Shown one piece after another: positions 1 through 8,608 of a stretch of DNA of 64,000 bases. Position 1 is the first letter of the stretch; each line of letters begins with the position of its first letter. Origin of the DNA: Marinilabiliaceae bacterium ANBcel2 (GTDB lineage Bacteria > Bacteroidota > Bacteroidia > Bacteroidales > Marinilabiliaceae); NCBI GenBank assembly GCA_029688995.1, contig JARULA010000001.1, positions 558,001 through 622,000 of the forward strand, given 5' to 3'. Under the pieces are notes generated by a model, which saw only the letters and a program-made list of their open reading frames with translations, was not told the origin of the DNA and made no database searches. The translations under genes and the position numbers were made by a program.

Positions 1-447
1 ATTCTTAAGAGGTCGATAAACAGAGAGTCCTTTTGCCTCCGGAAGCTTTAAAGCTACTGAAGGTATCCACTCCCAATTACCATAATGGCCCAAAAAAGCA
101 ATTGCATCTCTTCCCTGATTAATAGAGTTTTTTAACAGCTCCAAATTTTCTACTTCAACTCTTTGAGAGATCTTTTTAGGCGATTTATTATGAAGAGCTA
201 TGGTCTCAACAAAGACATCACACAAATGCCGGTAAAACTGATAACGTATTTTATCTCTCCATCGTCGATCCTTTAATGGATAGGCTTTTTTAAGATTTGA
301 AGAGATCACTTTTTTTCGATATCCAAACAGCAACATAAACAAATAGAAAAAATCAGAGAGCCTATATAAAAGAAAGAAAGGCAGAAAACTAACACCCCAT
401 AAAAGAGGGTAAATAGTATAAAATCCAACAGCAGTAGCAATACTCAT
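1..447 (-). CDS. Lysophospholipid acyltransferase, LpxL/HtrB type (partial, C-terminus outside window)
   Basis: An open frame runs from an ATG at 447 to the left edge without a stop, giving 149 residues of the N-terminal half. The protein begins with a hydrophobic membrane segment (about residues 5-45). Near residue 120 it carries the acyltransferase motif GHYGNWEW, the H-x4-type catalytic box of the LpxL/HtrB family that transfers a secondary acyl chain to lipid A or a related lipid at the inner membrane. Family members are about 290-310 residues, so roughly half the gene is missing. It lies about 100 bases downstream of mtaB on the same strand and may be cotranscribed with it. The acyl donor and acceptor cannot be read from this fragment. 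Confidence 0.85.
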   Translation of the reverse strand, partial: MSIATAVGFYTIYPLLWGVSFLPFFLLYRLSDFFYLFMLLFGYRKKVISSNLKKAYPLKDRRWRDKIRYQFYRHLCDVFVETIALHNKSPKKISQRVEVENLELLKNSINQGRDAIAFLGHYGNWEWIPSVALKLPEAKGLSVYRPLKN

Positions 448-548
448 AAAGTTATAAAATTATTTTTTTTCTAATAAACGGGAGGTTGTTTTAATAATAT
501 CAAAAAAGGTATAATTTCTAAAGCTATTATCTCCTTGTTAAAGGCTCT

Positions 549-1871
549 CTATTTACTGTGAGCAACTTCCCCATAAAAATAGTTATCTCTGTTACACTCT
601 CCCAATTTAATCGGCACAATATTATTGGCAAACTCTTCACAATAAGAGTGGGCAACTTTTAAGTAATTAGGTGTATATCCTGTTATCATTCCATCAGAGG
701 AGTGCCCCTCAAATAGAACTTTAGCAACAGCCCCCTTAAACATATTATAAAAAAGCTCCTTCTTTTTATCGGATAGTTGATGCAAAATATCACTTCGTCT
801 TTTTCGCTCAATGTGAGGCACATTATCTTTTATCTCAAGAGCTTTGGTCCCCGGTCGTTCCGAATAGGTGAAGACATGAAGCTCCGACACCTCAGAATTT
901 TCAAGCAACCTTACACTATCCTGAAAATCTTTTAAGGTTTCACCTCTAACTCCTGCTATTACATCTACACCAATAAAAGCATCAGGCAAAAGCTTTCGAA
1001 TTGTATCTATTCTTTTTTTAAACAGGTGAGTATCATACTTTCGTCGCATCAGTTTTAAAACATTATCTGAACCGGCCTGTAAAGGGATATGAAAATGTGG
1101 CATAAACCTTTTGGAGGAGGCAACAAACCTTATAATATCCTCTGATAAAAGATCAGGTTCAACCGATGAGATTCTAAACCTCTGAACCTCTTCAACATCA
1201 TCGAGAGCTTTCAACAAATCTAAAAAAGAGTCTCCAGTGCTCTTTCCAAAATCACCAATATTTACTCCTGTTAAAATAATCTCTTTAGCTCCTTTTAAAG
1301 CTGCCTCACGAGCGCTGTTAACACTTTCGGTTATTGTCGCATTACGACTTTTACCACGTGCAAAAGGAATTGTACAGTAAGAACAATAATAATCACAACC
1401 ATCCTGAACCTTCAAAAATGTTCTGGTTCGGTCACCTGATGAAAAAGATGGACGAAACTGATCTACCTTATTAATTTTTGCAACATGCACCCGGCCATTC
1501 TGCTTTTTCTCTGTTGTTGATAAATATTGGGCAATATCAAACTTCTCGTTGCTTCCCAAAACCAAATCAACCCCCTCGATTTCGAGAATAGCGTGTGGTT
1601 TTAGCTGAGCAAAACAACCGGTGACAACAACAAAAGCTTCAGGATTTGTTAGCAAAGCCTTTTTTATTACCCTTCTACACTTCTTCTCGGCAGTTCCTGT
1701 AACCGAACAGGTATTTATAACATAAATCCCTGCCTTTTGGCCAAAAGGAATACGTTTAAAACCGGCATTTTCAATACTTCGGGCCATAGTTGAAGTCTCA
1801 CTAAAATTGAGTTTACAACCCAAAGTATAAAATGCAACTGTTCGGTTTTGAAACCGGGTTTTATCAATCAT
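549..1871 (-). CDS. mtaB: tRNA t6A37 methylthiotransferase MtaB (radical SAM)
   Basis: The 440-residue protein belongs to the MiaB-like methylthiotransferases that convert t6A37 to ms2t6A37 in tRNAs reading ANN codons. Cys19 (in TLGCKLN), Cys55 and Cys86 are the three cysteines of the N-terminal UPF0004 domain that hold the auxiliary iron-sulfur cluster. C159-x3-C163-x2-C166 (CDYYCSYC) is the radical-SAM cluster motif. A C-terminal TRAM-like part follows. The GCKLN opening favours MtaB over MiaB or RimO. Length is normal for the family. It sits 57 bases downstream of the PhoH-like gene and upstream of the lipid acyltransferase, all on the minus strand. Confidence 0.9.
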   Translation of the reverse strand: MIDKTRFQNRTVAFYTLGCKLNFSETSTMARSIENAGFKRIPFGQKAGIYVINTCSVTGTAEKKCRRVIKKALLTNPEAFVVVTGCFAQLKPHAILEIEGVDLVLGSNEKFDIAQYLSTTEKKQNGRVHVAKINKVDQFRPSFSSGDRTRTFLKVQDGCDYYCSYCTIPFARGKSRNATITESVNSAREAALKGAKEIILTGVNIGDFGKSTGDSFLDLLKALDDVEEVQRFRISSVEPDLLSEDIIRFVASSKRFMPHFHIPLQAGSDNVLKLMRRKYDTHLFKKRIDTIRKLLPDAFIGVDVIAGVRGETLKDFQDSVRLLENSEVSELHVFTYSERPGTKALEIKDNVPHIERKRRSDILHQLSDKKKELFYNMFKGAVAKVLFEGHSSDGMITGYTPNYLKVAHSYCEEFANNIVPIKLGECNRDNYFYGEVAHSK

Positions 1872-1928
1872 TGCTCTCTTTTATTATCAATTTTAATGGA
1901 GCAAAGATACAAAAATTATAAGTGCCAC

Positions 1929-3269
1929 TTACAGCAAATCTGAAGCGAGTTCAGCAAGATAACTGCGCTCTCCCTTAACAAGATTAACATGAGCAAAAAT
2001 ATCCTGTCCACGCATCTTATCAGTTAAATAGGCTAACCCATTTGACTGCATATCAAGATAGGGGGAGTCGATCTGGTGAATATCACCTGTAAATACCATT
2101 TTTGTGCCCTCCCCCGCTCTTGTTATAATAGTCTTTATCTCATGAGGTGTAAGGTTTTGAGCCTCATCAACAATAAAATAGACATCAGATAAACTTCGCC
2201 CTCTAATATATGCAAGTGGTGAAATTAAGAGCTCCTCACTCTTTAATTTTTCTTCTATTAGATTAAACTCACGACTTTGGGAAGCAAATCTCCCCTTAAT
2301 AACGGATAAATTGTCATAAAGTGGTAACATGTATGGGCCCACCTTCTCTTTAATATCGCCAGGTAAAAACCCAATATCCTGATTAGCAAGAGGCACTATA
2401 GGTCGTGCCAGCAATATTTGCTTATATTTTTTATGCTGTTGCAAAGCTGCAGCAAGAGCCAAAAGAGTTTTTCCCGTACCAGCTTTCCCTGTTAATGACA
2501 CCAGCTTAATATCCGGATTTAAAAGTGCATTAAAACAGAAAGTTTGCTCGGCATTACGAGGCTCAATACCAAAAGCGGTACTCTTTTCAACTCTCACTAT
2601 TTTATCTGTATAGCCATTATACCGGGCTAAAACGCCTTTATTACCATTTCTTAGTACTAAGTATTGATTTGACGACAAACTCTCTTTATCTATTTTAAAG
2701 TCAGCTACATCAATTAGGCCTGACTCGTACAACTTATCAATAACATCGAGATCAAAATCTTCATAAATTTCTACTCCTTTATGCAGCACATCGATATTCT
2801 TAACTTTATCAGATTCATAATCTTCGGCCATCAAGCCTAAAGATTTACCCTTCATTCTTAAATTGATATCTTTAGATATCAATACTACAGAACGATCGGG
2901 GAACTGATCTTTTACATAAAGAGCAATTGATAGAATACGATGATCAGCACTTTTTTCATAAAAAGACTCCTGCATTATTTTGGAAAAAGGCTTACCTGTT
3001 GCAATAAAGAGGCGCCCCATATTTTCTCCAAGAGAAACCCCCTCTTTAAAGAGCTTCTCTCCTGCCAGCCTATCCATCACTCTAACAAACTCACGAGCCT
3101 GAAAATTAATCTGATCATTTCCCTTTTTAAACTTATCGAGCTCCTCTAAAACCACAATAGGAATAATAACATCATTCTCTTCAAAATTATAGAGGCAGTT
3201 ATGGTCATGCAGAAGAACATTTGTATCAAGAATAAAAATTTTTGAGCTGTCTGAACTGTTTTTTGCCAT
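1929..3269 (-). CDS. PhoH-family ATPase with N-terminal PIN domain
   Basis: This is a 446-residue two-domain protein. The N-terminus (about residues 10-150) is a PIN nuclease-like domain with acidic positions starting at ILDTNVLL. The C-terminus (about 235-446) is a PhoH P-loop domain with Walker A GKAGTGKT, a FIVDEAQN Walker B and the GDIHQID sensor region. This PIN-PhoH (YlaK / PhoH2-like) architecture is linked in other bacteria to RNA unwinding and cleavage, but the substrate is not known here. The gene is divergent from folC, with a 93-base shared upstream region. Confidence 0.88.
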   Translation of the reverse strand: MAKNSSDSSKIFILDTNVLLHDHNCLYNFEENDVIIPIVVLEELDKFKKGNDQINFQAREFVRVMDRLAGEKLFKEGVSLGENMGRLFIATGKPFSKIMQESFYEKSADHRILSIALYVKDQFPDRSVVLISKDINLRMKGKSLGLMAEDYESDKVKNIDVLHKGVEIYEDFDLDVIDKLYESGLIDVADFKIDKESLSSNQYLVLRNGNKGVLARYNGYTDKIVRVEKSTAFGIEPRNAEQTFCFNALLNPDIKLVSLTGKAGTGKTLLALAAALQQHKKYKQILLARPIVPLANQDIGFLPGDIKEKVGPYMLPLYDNLSVIKGRFASQSREFNLIEEKLKSEELLISPLAYIRGRSLSDVYFIVDEAQNLTPHEIKTIITRAGEGTKMVFTGDIHQIDSPYLDMQSNGLAYLTDKMRGQDIFAHVNLVKGERSYLAELASDLL

Positions 3270-3362
3270 ATCTTTACTGTTTTATTACTTAAATATAAGA
3301 TTTTAGAATTGATTTCTGCCATTTTAAAACACCTATATAGATCTTAATTTATTAAAGCAGCT

Positions 3363-4649
3363 ATGGAATATTCTCAAGTGATAAAATTTCTCTTTGAACA
3401 GCTTCCGGTATATCAAAGAACAGGCTCTCCGGCATATAAAAACAGTCTAAACAATACTCTTGAACTTGATAAATTATTAAATCACCCCCATAAAAAATTT
3501 AAAACAGTTCACGTAGCCGGAACTAACGGGAAAGGCTCTGTATCACATCTTACTGCATCTATATTGAAAGAGGCAGGATATAAAACCGGATTATACACAT
3601 CCCCGCACCTGAAAGATTTTAGAGAGAGAATTAAGGTTGATGGAGAGATGATATCCAAAAATACAGTTGTGAAATTTGTTGAAACATATCAAAAAGAGAT
3701 TGAAAAAATAGCTCCATCATTTTTCGAAATAACGGTTGCTATGGCTTTTGAATATTTTGCACAAAAAAAAGTTGACATTGCAGTTATAGAGACCGGATTG
3801 GGAGGAAGGCTGGACTCTACCAATATAATAATGCCCGAGGTTTCAATAATCACAAATATCAGTCTGGACCACACATCCCTATTAGGAAACACCATTACTG
3901 AAATAGCAAAAGAGAAAGCAGGAATAATAAAACCCAATACTCCTGTAATTGTTGGCCGACTTCAAAAAGAGACAGATCAACTCTTTAGGCAAGTGAGTAA
4001 TAAACAAAAATCTCAACTTTGTTTTGCTCCCAAACAGTATAAGGGCATAATTAAAAACGAGAGTGAAACCGGATTTATACTTGATATAAACAAAAAGAGT
4101 GAACCCTTATACAAAAATGTTCTACTCCCTCTGGGAGGTTCATATCAAATAGAGAATATTATAACAGTTACAGCTGCAATTGAAATACTAAATAGTAAGG
4201 GGGTAAAAACAGATGAAAAGAGTTTTTATAAAGGCATAAAAAATATAATTGAAAATACCCAACTTCAAGGTAGATGGCAAAAAATAGAAAAAAAACCCTT
4301 GATCATATGTGATACAGCACACAACCAAGAAAGCATAAAGATAGTTGTAGAGCAGCTTGAAAAGAGAAAGAGAGGTAAGCTTCATATAATATTTGGGATG
4401 GTCAATGATAAAGAGACAGACAAAATAGTTAGTTTGCTTCCTAAAAATGCTATTTACTATTTCACCAATGCCTCAATTCCCCGTAGCATACCAGCAAAGG
4501 AGCTAAAAGAGATATGTGCCCGATACAATTTAAAAGGTGAAGCATACTGTGATGTAAAAAGTGCCATCGCTAAAGCTAAAAAATTATCAACTCATAACGA
4601 CCTGATTTTCATTGGAGGCAGCACTTTTATAGTTGCCGATGCAATTTAA
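3363..4649 (+). CDS. folC: Bifunctional folylpolyglutamate synthase / dihydrofolate synthase
   Basis: The 428-residue Mur-ligase-type enzyme adds glutamate to dihydropteroate and to reduced folates in the cytosol. The ATP-binding loop GTNGKGS is at residues 53-59. The SPHLKDFRERI stretch near 80 is the folate/substrate loop, and ETGLGGRLDSTN near 142 and DTAHN near 316 are further signatures of the family. Length is normal for FolC. It reads away from the PhoH-like gene and is followed after about 70 bases by the tRNA-Val pair, which has its own promoter. Confidence 0.93.
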   Translation: MEYSQVIKFLFEQLPVYQRTGSPAYKNSLNNTLELDKLLNHPHKKFKTVHVAGTNGKGSVSHLTASILKEAGYKTGLYTSPHLKDFRERIKVDGEMISKNTVVKFVETYQKEIEKIAPSFFEITVAMAFEYFAQKKVDIAVIETGLGGRLDSTNIIMPEVSIITNISLDHTSLLGNTITEIAKEKAGIIKPNTPVIVGRLQKETDQLFRQVSNKQKSQLCFAPKQYKGIIKNESETGFILDINKKSEPLYKNVLLPLGGSYQIENIITVTAAIEILNSKGVKTDEKSFYKGIKNIIENTQLQGRWQKIEKKPLIICDTAHNQESIKIVVEQLEKRKRGKLHIIFGMVNDKETDKIVSLLPKNAIYYFTNASIPRSIPAKELKEICARYNLKGEAYCDVKSAIAKAKKLSTHNDLIFIGGSTFIVADAI

Positions 4650-4663
4650 AAACAATAAAAATA

Positions 4664-4695
4664 TTTGGTGATTATACAAAACTCTTCTATATTTG
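4664..4695 (+). promoter_or_regulatory. Bacteroidetes-type promoter for the tRNA-Val pair
   Basis: TTTG at 4664-4667 and TATATTTG at 4688-4695 are separated by 20 bases. This fits the Bacteroidetes primary-sigma pattern (-33 TTTG, -7 TAnnTTTG) exactly. The first tRNA base lies 23 bases after the -7 box, as expected for a short leader. Confidence 0.75.
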
Positions 4696-4717
4696 CATCG
4701 CTTTTTAGCAAAGAATA

Positions 4718-4792
4718 GGGCGCTTAGCTCAGTTGGTTCAGAGCATCTGGTTTACACCCAGAGGGTCAGCGGTTCGACTCCGTTAGCGCCCA
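4718..4792 (+). tRNA. tRNA-Val (anticodon TAC), copy 1
   Basis: A 75-base cloverleaf: acceptor gggcgct/agcgccc, D arm gctc/gagc, anticodon stem tctgg/ccaga with loop tttacac (anticodon TAC), T stem agcgg/ccgtt with loop ttcgact, and discriminator A. CCA is not encoded. It decodes GUA and, through modification, other valine codons. Confidence 0.95.
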
Positions 4793-4802
4793 CAAAAATA
4801 TC

Positions 4803-4877
4803 GGGCACTTAGCTCAGTTGGTTCAGAGCATCTGGTTTACACCCAGAGGGTCAGCGGTTCGACTCCGTTAGTGCCCA
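4803..4877 (+). tRNA. tRNA-Val (anticodon TAC), copy 2
   Basis: This copy is identical to the first over the whole 75 bases except for two changes that keep pairing. The acceptor stem is gggcact/agtgccc instead of gggcgct/agcgccc, so one G-C pair has become A-T. Only 10 bases separate the copies, so they are probably processed from one transcript. Confidence 0.95.
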
Positions 4878-4881
4878 CAAA

Positions 4882-4907
4882 AAAGACCATTAAAGTGGTC
4901 TTTTTTT
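4882..4907 (+). terminator. Rho-independent terminator after the tRNA-Val pair
   Basis: The arms AAAGACCA and TGGTCTTT flank a TTAAAG loop, and a run of T follows directly. Confidence 0.75.
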
Positions 4908-4975
4908 ATATACCTGATAGAAAAACCAAATTCTTCATTATTTTTGTACTATTAAATTAAAATGAAGATAACATT

Positions 4976-5632
4976 ATGGAGGTAGGCAGCAGCAAAAGAA
5001 AGAACTATCCGGTTCCTGAGCCGGCCTTAAGACGTATGCCTTGTTATCTGGCCTATCTTAAACAGGAACACCGCAAAGGGAGCAAATATGTCTCTTCAAC
5101 ACTTATAGCACGTGATAACGGCGTTGACCCTACACAAGTAACCAAAGACTTATCCTATACCGGAATAGCGGGAAAAACAAGAGTTGGTTATGAAGTAGCC
5201 CCTCTAATAGATGCTCTTGAAAACTTTCTTGGGTTTAGAGTAATGGATAAAGCTTTTCTTTTTGGAGCAGGTAGTTTGGGAACTGCCCTGTTACATGATC
5301 ACGGACTTGTTCAATACGGACTAAAAATTGATGCCGCTTTCGATGTAGATCCTAAAGTATTAGGAAACGAGATTAGCGGAGTGAAAATTTTTCATATTGA
5401 TGATTTTATCAAAAAACCTCAATCCGATGTAGAGATAGGTATTTTAACAGTACCTGCACAAAAAGCTCAGGATGTTGCAGAGATAATGATTAACAATGGA
5501 ATAAAAGCTATATGGAATTTCACACCGGTGAGAATAAAAGTGCCTGAAAATATTGTTGTTCAAAACACCTCCCTTTATGCACATCTTGCAGTAATGTTTA
5601 ACCGACTCAACTCTCTTCCCGAAGAAAAATAG
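4976..5632 (+). CDS. rex: Redox-sensing transcriptional repressor Rex
   Basis: The 218-residue protein has a winged-helix DNA-binding half (about 1-85, with the LARDNGVDPTQVTKDLS-like recognition region near 43-60). A Rossmann half follows with the NAD(H) loop GAGSLG at 97-102; most Rex proteins have N where this one has S. Rex senses the NADH/NAD+ ratio and represses respiratory and fermentative genes when NADH is low. A -7-like TATTTTTG box at 4939-4946 precedes the ATG. The nqr operon about 58 kb away is a plausible target, but I did not identify a Rex operator there. Convergent with the kinase gene, with 5 bases between stops. Confidence 0.9.
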   Translation: MEVGSSKRKNYPVPEPALRRMPCYLAYLKQEHRKGSKYVSSTLIARDNGVDPTQVTKDLSYTGIAGKTRVGYEVAPLIDALENFLGFRVMDKAFLFGAGSLGTALLHDHGLVQYGLKIDAAFDVDPKVLGNEISGVKIFHIDDFIKKPQSDVEIGILTVPAQKAQDVAEIMINNGIKAIWNFTPVRIKVPENIVVQNTSLYAHLAVMFNRLNSLPEEK

Positions 5633-5637
5633 AGCTG

Positions 5638-6999
5638 TTAAAATACCATTGTTACAGTAGTCCCTTTTTCAGGTTTAGAGTAGACATTTATTGTTCCTGA
5701 ATGAAGTCTCATTATCTGTCTTGACAAACTTAATCCTATCCCCGATCCTGATGATTTTGTAGAGAAAAAAGGTATAAAAATTTTATCCAGCACCTCAGGC
5801 AAAATACCCATGCCATTATCTTCAACCTGAAGGTTTACTCTTCCACGCCTATTTAGATATGATCGCAATATTAATCTGGCATTTTCTCTTTCTTTAAGTG
5901 AATAGAGAGCATTTTTTACAAGATTGATCAAAACCTGCTCAATAAGATTCAAATCGGCCGACAACTCCAAAGAGTCAGGCTCAACCTCTACTTTAACTTC
6001 AACCCCACTCCTTATAAACTCATCACTATGCAAATCACATATAGTATTTAAAAGGTCCTTAATTTTAAAAATCGAAAAATGCGGTTCAGGAATACGGGTT
6101 AAATTACGATATGTATTTACAAAATAGATTAAACCATCGGTACGTCGATGTATTGTTTCAAGAGCACCTTTAACATCACAAAGCTCCTCTTTTACAAACT
6201 CACATCCCTCAAAATCATCAACTCTGGTGGTTAGTTCTTCCACTACCCCCTTAACAGTTGTAGAAAGAGAGGAGATAGGTGTTATTGAATTCATTATCTC
6301 ATGTGTTAAAACCCGTATCAACTTTTGCCACGACTCCATCTCCTTCTCATCGAGCTCAAACTGAATATTTTTTATTGAGACTAACATAATGTTTCTATTA
6401 TGAATTTTAAATGCAGTGGCGTAGATCGATAACTGTAAAATATCATCTTTCTCCCTTATCTTAACAAGGGCTTTTTCTCCATGCTTTATGGTAAGCAATG
6501 TTTTAACCAGCTCACTGCTATATTGTTTTAACCTCACTATATTATCGAGGTTTCTTATTTGAAACAGTTTTTTTGTAGCATTATTTAAAAGCTCAACTGA
6601 ACCATCCTTACTATAAGCAATTAAAGCAATACCAATATGTTGAATTATAGTTTGCAAATAATGATAACTCTCTTCCCTCTCATGTCTTACAGAGCGAAAA
6701 TCAGCAATTACCTCGTTCAATGTCTCTTTTAACTCATCCAGTGAAGAGCTTTTACTCTCAATTTCAAAAGATTTAGAAAAATCGGAATAACGTACCGACT
6801 GCAAAAAGTTATTCATCAACTTATTGGTACGATCAACAAACCTAATAATATTAACAACCTGAACTACAGATAGAAGCCCAAGCAATATCGTTGTAAAAAC
6901 CAGATCTTTAAGCATAAGCAGAGCAACAAAACCTGCAATAAGGATTGTCAAAATAATTACCCGGCTTATCAGTCCTACTCTAAAACTATTAAAGATCAT
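5638..6999 (-). CDS. Sensor histidine kinase, NtrB-like, partner of the sigma-54 activator
   Basis: Two hydrophobic segments near the N-terminus (no sizeable periplasmic loop) anchor the protein. A linker and PAS-like region follow, then the dimerisation/phosphoacceptor helix LTHEIMNSITPI with the phospho-His, then an HATPase domain with NLVKNALYS (N box), DNGMGI (G1) and GSGIGLSL (G2). I place the start at the ATG at 6999 (453 residues). A GTG further out at 7029 would add ten residues and lengthen the overlap with the regulator gene. With the ATG start, 11 bases overlap the end of the regulator, so the two are translationally coupled. The signal sensed is unknown. The lack of an external domain suggests a cytosolic or membrane cue. 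Confidence 0.88.
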   Translation of the reverse strand: MIFNSFRVGLISRVIILTILIAGFVALLMLKDLVFTTILLGLLSVVQVVNIIRFVDRTNKLMNNFLQSVRYSDFSKSFEIESKSSSLDELKETLNEVIADFRSVRHEREESYHYLQTIIQHIGIALIAYSKDGSVELLNNATKKLFQIRNLDNIVRLKQYSSELVKTLLTIKHGEKALVKIREKDDILQLSIYATAFKIHNRNIMLVSIKNIQFELDEKEMESWQKLIRVLTHEIMNSITPISSLSTTVKGVVEELTTRVDDFEGCEFVKEELCDVKGALETIHRRTDGLIYFVNTYRNLTRIPEPHFSIFKIKDLLNTICDLHSDEFIRSGVEVKVEVEPDSLELSADLNLIEQVLINLVKNALYSLKERENARLILRSYLNRRGRVNLQVEDNGMGILPEVLDKIFIPFFSTKSSGSGIGLSLSRQIMRLHSGTINVYSKPEKGTTVTMVF

Positions 7000-8365
7000 A
7001 TTTTTCCATTCTACGGTATAGTGATGCACGAGTCAATCCAAGCTCAGCAGAAGCACGTGATATATTCCCCTTAAATCTTTTTAAAACTTTTGCAATAATT
7101 TTTTTTTCAACCTTTTCTAAATTAAAGCTATCTATTTCAAACTCCTCTGAAGCATCAAGGTGTGAACTTAACTGAAAATCGGATGGGGACAATTCACTCC
7201 CTTCACTCATTATTATAGCCCTCTCAATAACATGTTGAAATTCTCTAACATTTCCGGGCCATGAATAGGAAGAGAGCTTCTCAATAATTTTACTGCCAAA
7301 AGAGGAGATCTTTTTATTATATTTTTTTGAATAGATTTTAAGAAAATGGTCTGCAAGCAAAGGTATATCATCACAGCGTTCACGTAAAGGAGGAATATCA
7401 ATCTCTACGGTATTAATTCGATATAAAAGATCCTGCCTAAAATGCTTTTCACCTATCATCTGACTAATATTCATGTTTGTGGCACAAATAAGACGAACAT
7501 CTACAGGTATAGGTCTGTTAGCACCAACGCGGGTCACCTCACGTCTTTCAAGCACTGTAAGCAACTTTGCCTGAAGCGGTAAAGGGATATTCCCAATTTC
7601 ATCAAGAAAAATAGTTCCCCCCGATGCCAGTTCAAAACGCCCCGGTCTGTCGGTACGAGCATCTGTAAAAGCACCTTTAATATGGCCAAACAGCTCGCTC
7701 TCAAAAAGAGTTTCACTTAAAGCTCCCAAATCAACGCTTATAAAAGGCTCTTCACTACGGTTTGAGTTACGATGCAAAGCTCTTGCTACTAATTCCTTTC
7801 CCGTTCCATTCTCACCAAGAATTAAAACATTAGCATCAGTTGCTGCAACTTTTTGAATAGTACTAAAAACCTTTTGCATCCCCTCCGAAACTCCAATAAA
7901 ATTGGCAAAAGGTTTATCCATAATAGTATTTATCTCCTTTTGTTTCTCTTTAAGTTGTGACACCTCATTTTTTGACTCTTTTAATCTAATAGCCGACCAA
8001 ATAGTAGCAAGTAGCTTTTCATTTTGCCAGGGCTTAACAATAAAATCAGCAGCTCCCGCTTTAATAGCTTTCACCGACTTTTCAACATCTCCATAAGCAG
8101 TAATAAAAAGCACTACCGCAGCAGGATCCATCTTAAGAATAACATCAAGCCAATGAAACCCTTCATTACCACTTATAGCATCCTTATTGAAATTCATATC
8201 CAATAGAATAACATCAAAATAGTTTTTATTTAAATGATCAGGAATAAGAGAAGGATCTGTTTCAGCAACAAACATCTCTACATGAGGCTTTAATAACATT
8301 TTTAAAGCAAAAAGAATATCACTATTATCATCAACGGCTAATATTCTGCCTTTCTTAGTTGACAT
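6989..8365 (-). CDS. Sigma-54-dependent response regulator (NtrC/AtoC class)
   Basis: 458 residues in three domains. The receiver domain has D12/D13 and phospho-acceptor D56 in ILLDMNF, plus the conserved T and K in FITAYGD and VKPW. The AAA+ domain starts near residue 155, with Walker A GENGTGKE, the sigma-54 contact loop as GAFTDA (a common variant of GAFTGA), Walker B GGTIFLDEIG and the arginine-finger region. The C-terminal Fis-type helix-turn-helix includes RASAELGLTRASLYRRM. It activates RpoN promoters when phosphorylated. It is divergent from the ABC gene at 8609, the likely target, where a candidate -24/-12 element is present. Confidence 0.92.
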   Translation of the reverse strand: MSTKKGRILAVDDNSDILFALKMLLKPHVEMFVAETDPSLIPDHLNKNYFDVILLDMNFNKDAISGNEGFHWLDVILKMDPAAVVLFITAYGDVEKSVKAIKAGAADFIVKPWQNEKLLATIWSAIRLKESKNEVSQLKEKQKEINTIMDKPFANFIGVSEGMQKVFSTIQKVAATDANVLILGENGTGKELVARALHRNSNRSEEPFISVDLGALSETLFESELFGHIKGAFTDARTDRPGRFELASGGTIFLDEIGNIPLPLQAKLLTVLERREVTRVGANRPIPVDVRLICATNMNISQMIGEKHFRQDLLYRINTVEIDIPPLRERCDDIPLLADHFLKIYSKKYNKKISSFGSKIIEKLSSYSWPGNVREFQHVIERAIIMSEGSELSPSDFQLSSHLDASEEFEIDSFNLEKVEKKIIAKVLKRFKGNISRASAELGLTRASLYRRMEKYDL

Positions 8366-8429
8366 AGACTTTAATTTTTAACTTTGAATTTACTCTTTTT
8401 TAACAATAATAAATCTTACTCTAATTTGA

Positions 8430-8444
8430 TGGCATGATTTGTGA
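8430..8444 (+). promoter_or_regulatory. Candidate sigma-54 (-24/-12) promoter
   Basis: TGGCATG at 8430-8436 matches the -24 consensus TGGCACG except for one pyrimidine. At the right spacing the -12 element reads GTGA instead of TTGC, so only half of it matches. It points at the ABC operon and lies in the intergenic region shared with the sigma-54 activator. That context is the main reason to take it seriously. Confidence 0.45.
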
Positions 8445-8491
8445 TTTTCAATATAGCATAAACCAAACCGTAAAATCATCTCAATAACCAA

Positions 8492-8510
8492 CAATAGTAT
8501 AAAACTATTG
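8492..8510. repeat. Small inverted repeat upstream of the ABC operon
   Basis: CAATAGT and ACTATTG flank five bases (ATAAA), and a further AATAGT half-site is at 8517-8522. It could be a regulator site. The AT-rich composition makes chance occurrence possible. Confidence 0.3.
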
Positions 8511-8568
8511 ATAAATAATAGTTTAATTAAGTAAAAAAAGTAAATTTAAAAAAATAGAAACAGAAAAA

Positions 8569-8588
8569 AATGTTCGCATGCGAACATT
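8569..8588. promoter_or_regulatory. 20-bp perfect palindrome, candidate operator or leader hairpin
   Basis: AATGTTCGCATGCGAACATT reads the same on both strands and has a GC-rich core in an AT-rich region. It covers the outermost possible ATG of the ABC ATPase gene (8570). This suggests that translation really starts at 8600 or 8609 and that the palindrome is an operator, or folds in the mRNA leader as an 8-bp stem with a CATG loop. Confidence 0.5.
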
Positions 8589-8608
8589 GCTGCACAAAAA
8601 TGAACAAA

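Noticed and set aside
4718-4877. Possible CRISPR-like direct repeat
   Set aside because: The repeat unit is a tRNA-Val cloverleaf present in two copies; there are no spacers and no cas genes anywhere in the window.
4939-4975. Rex operator near rex or nqrA
   Set aside because: I looked for TTGTGA/TCACAA-type symmetric sites upstream of rex and of nqrA and found none convincing.
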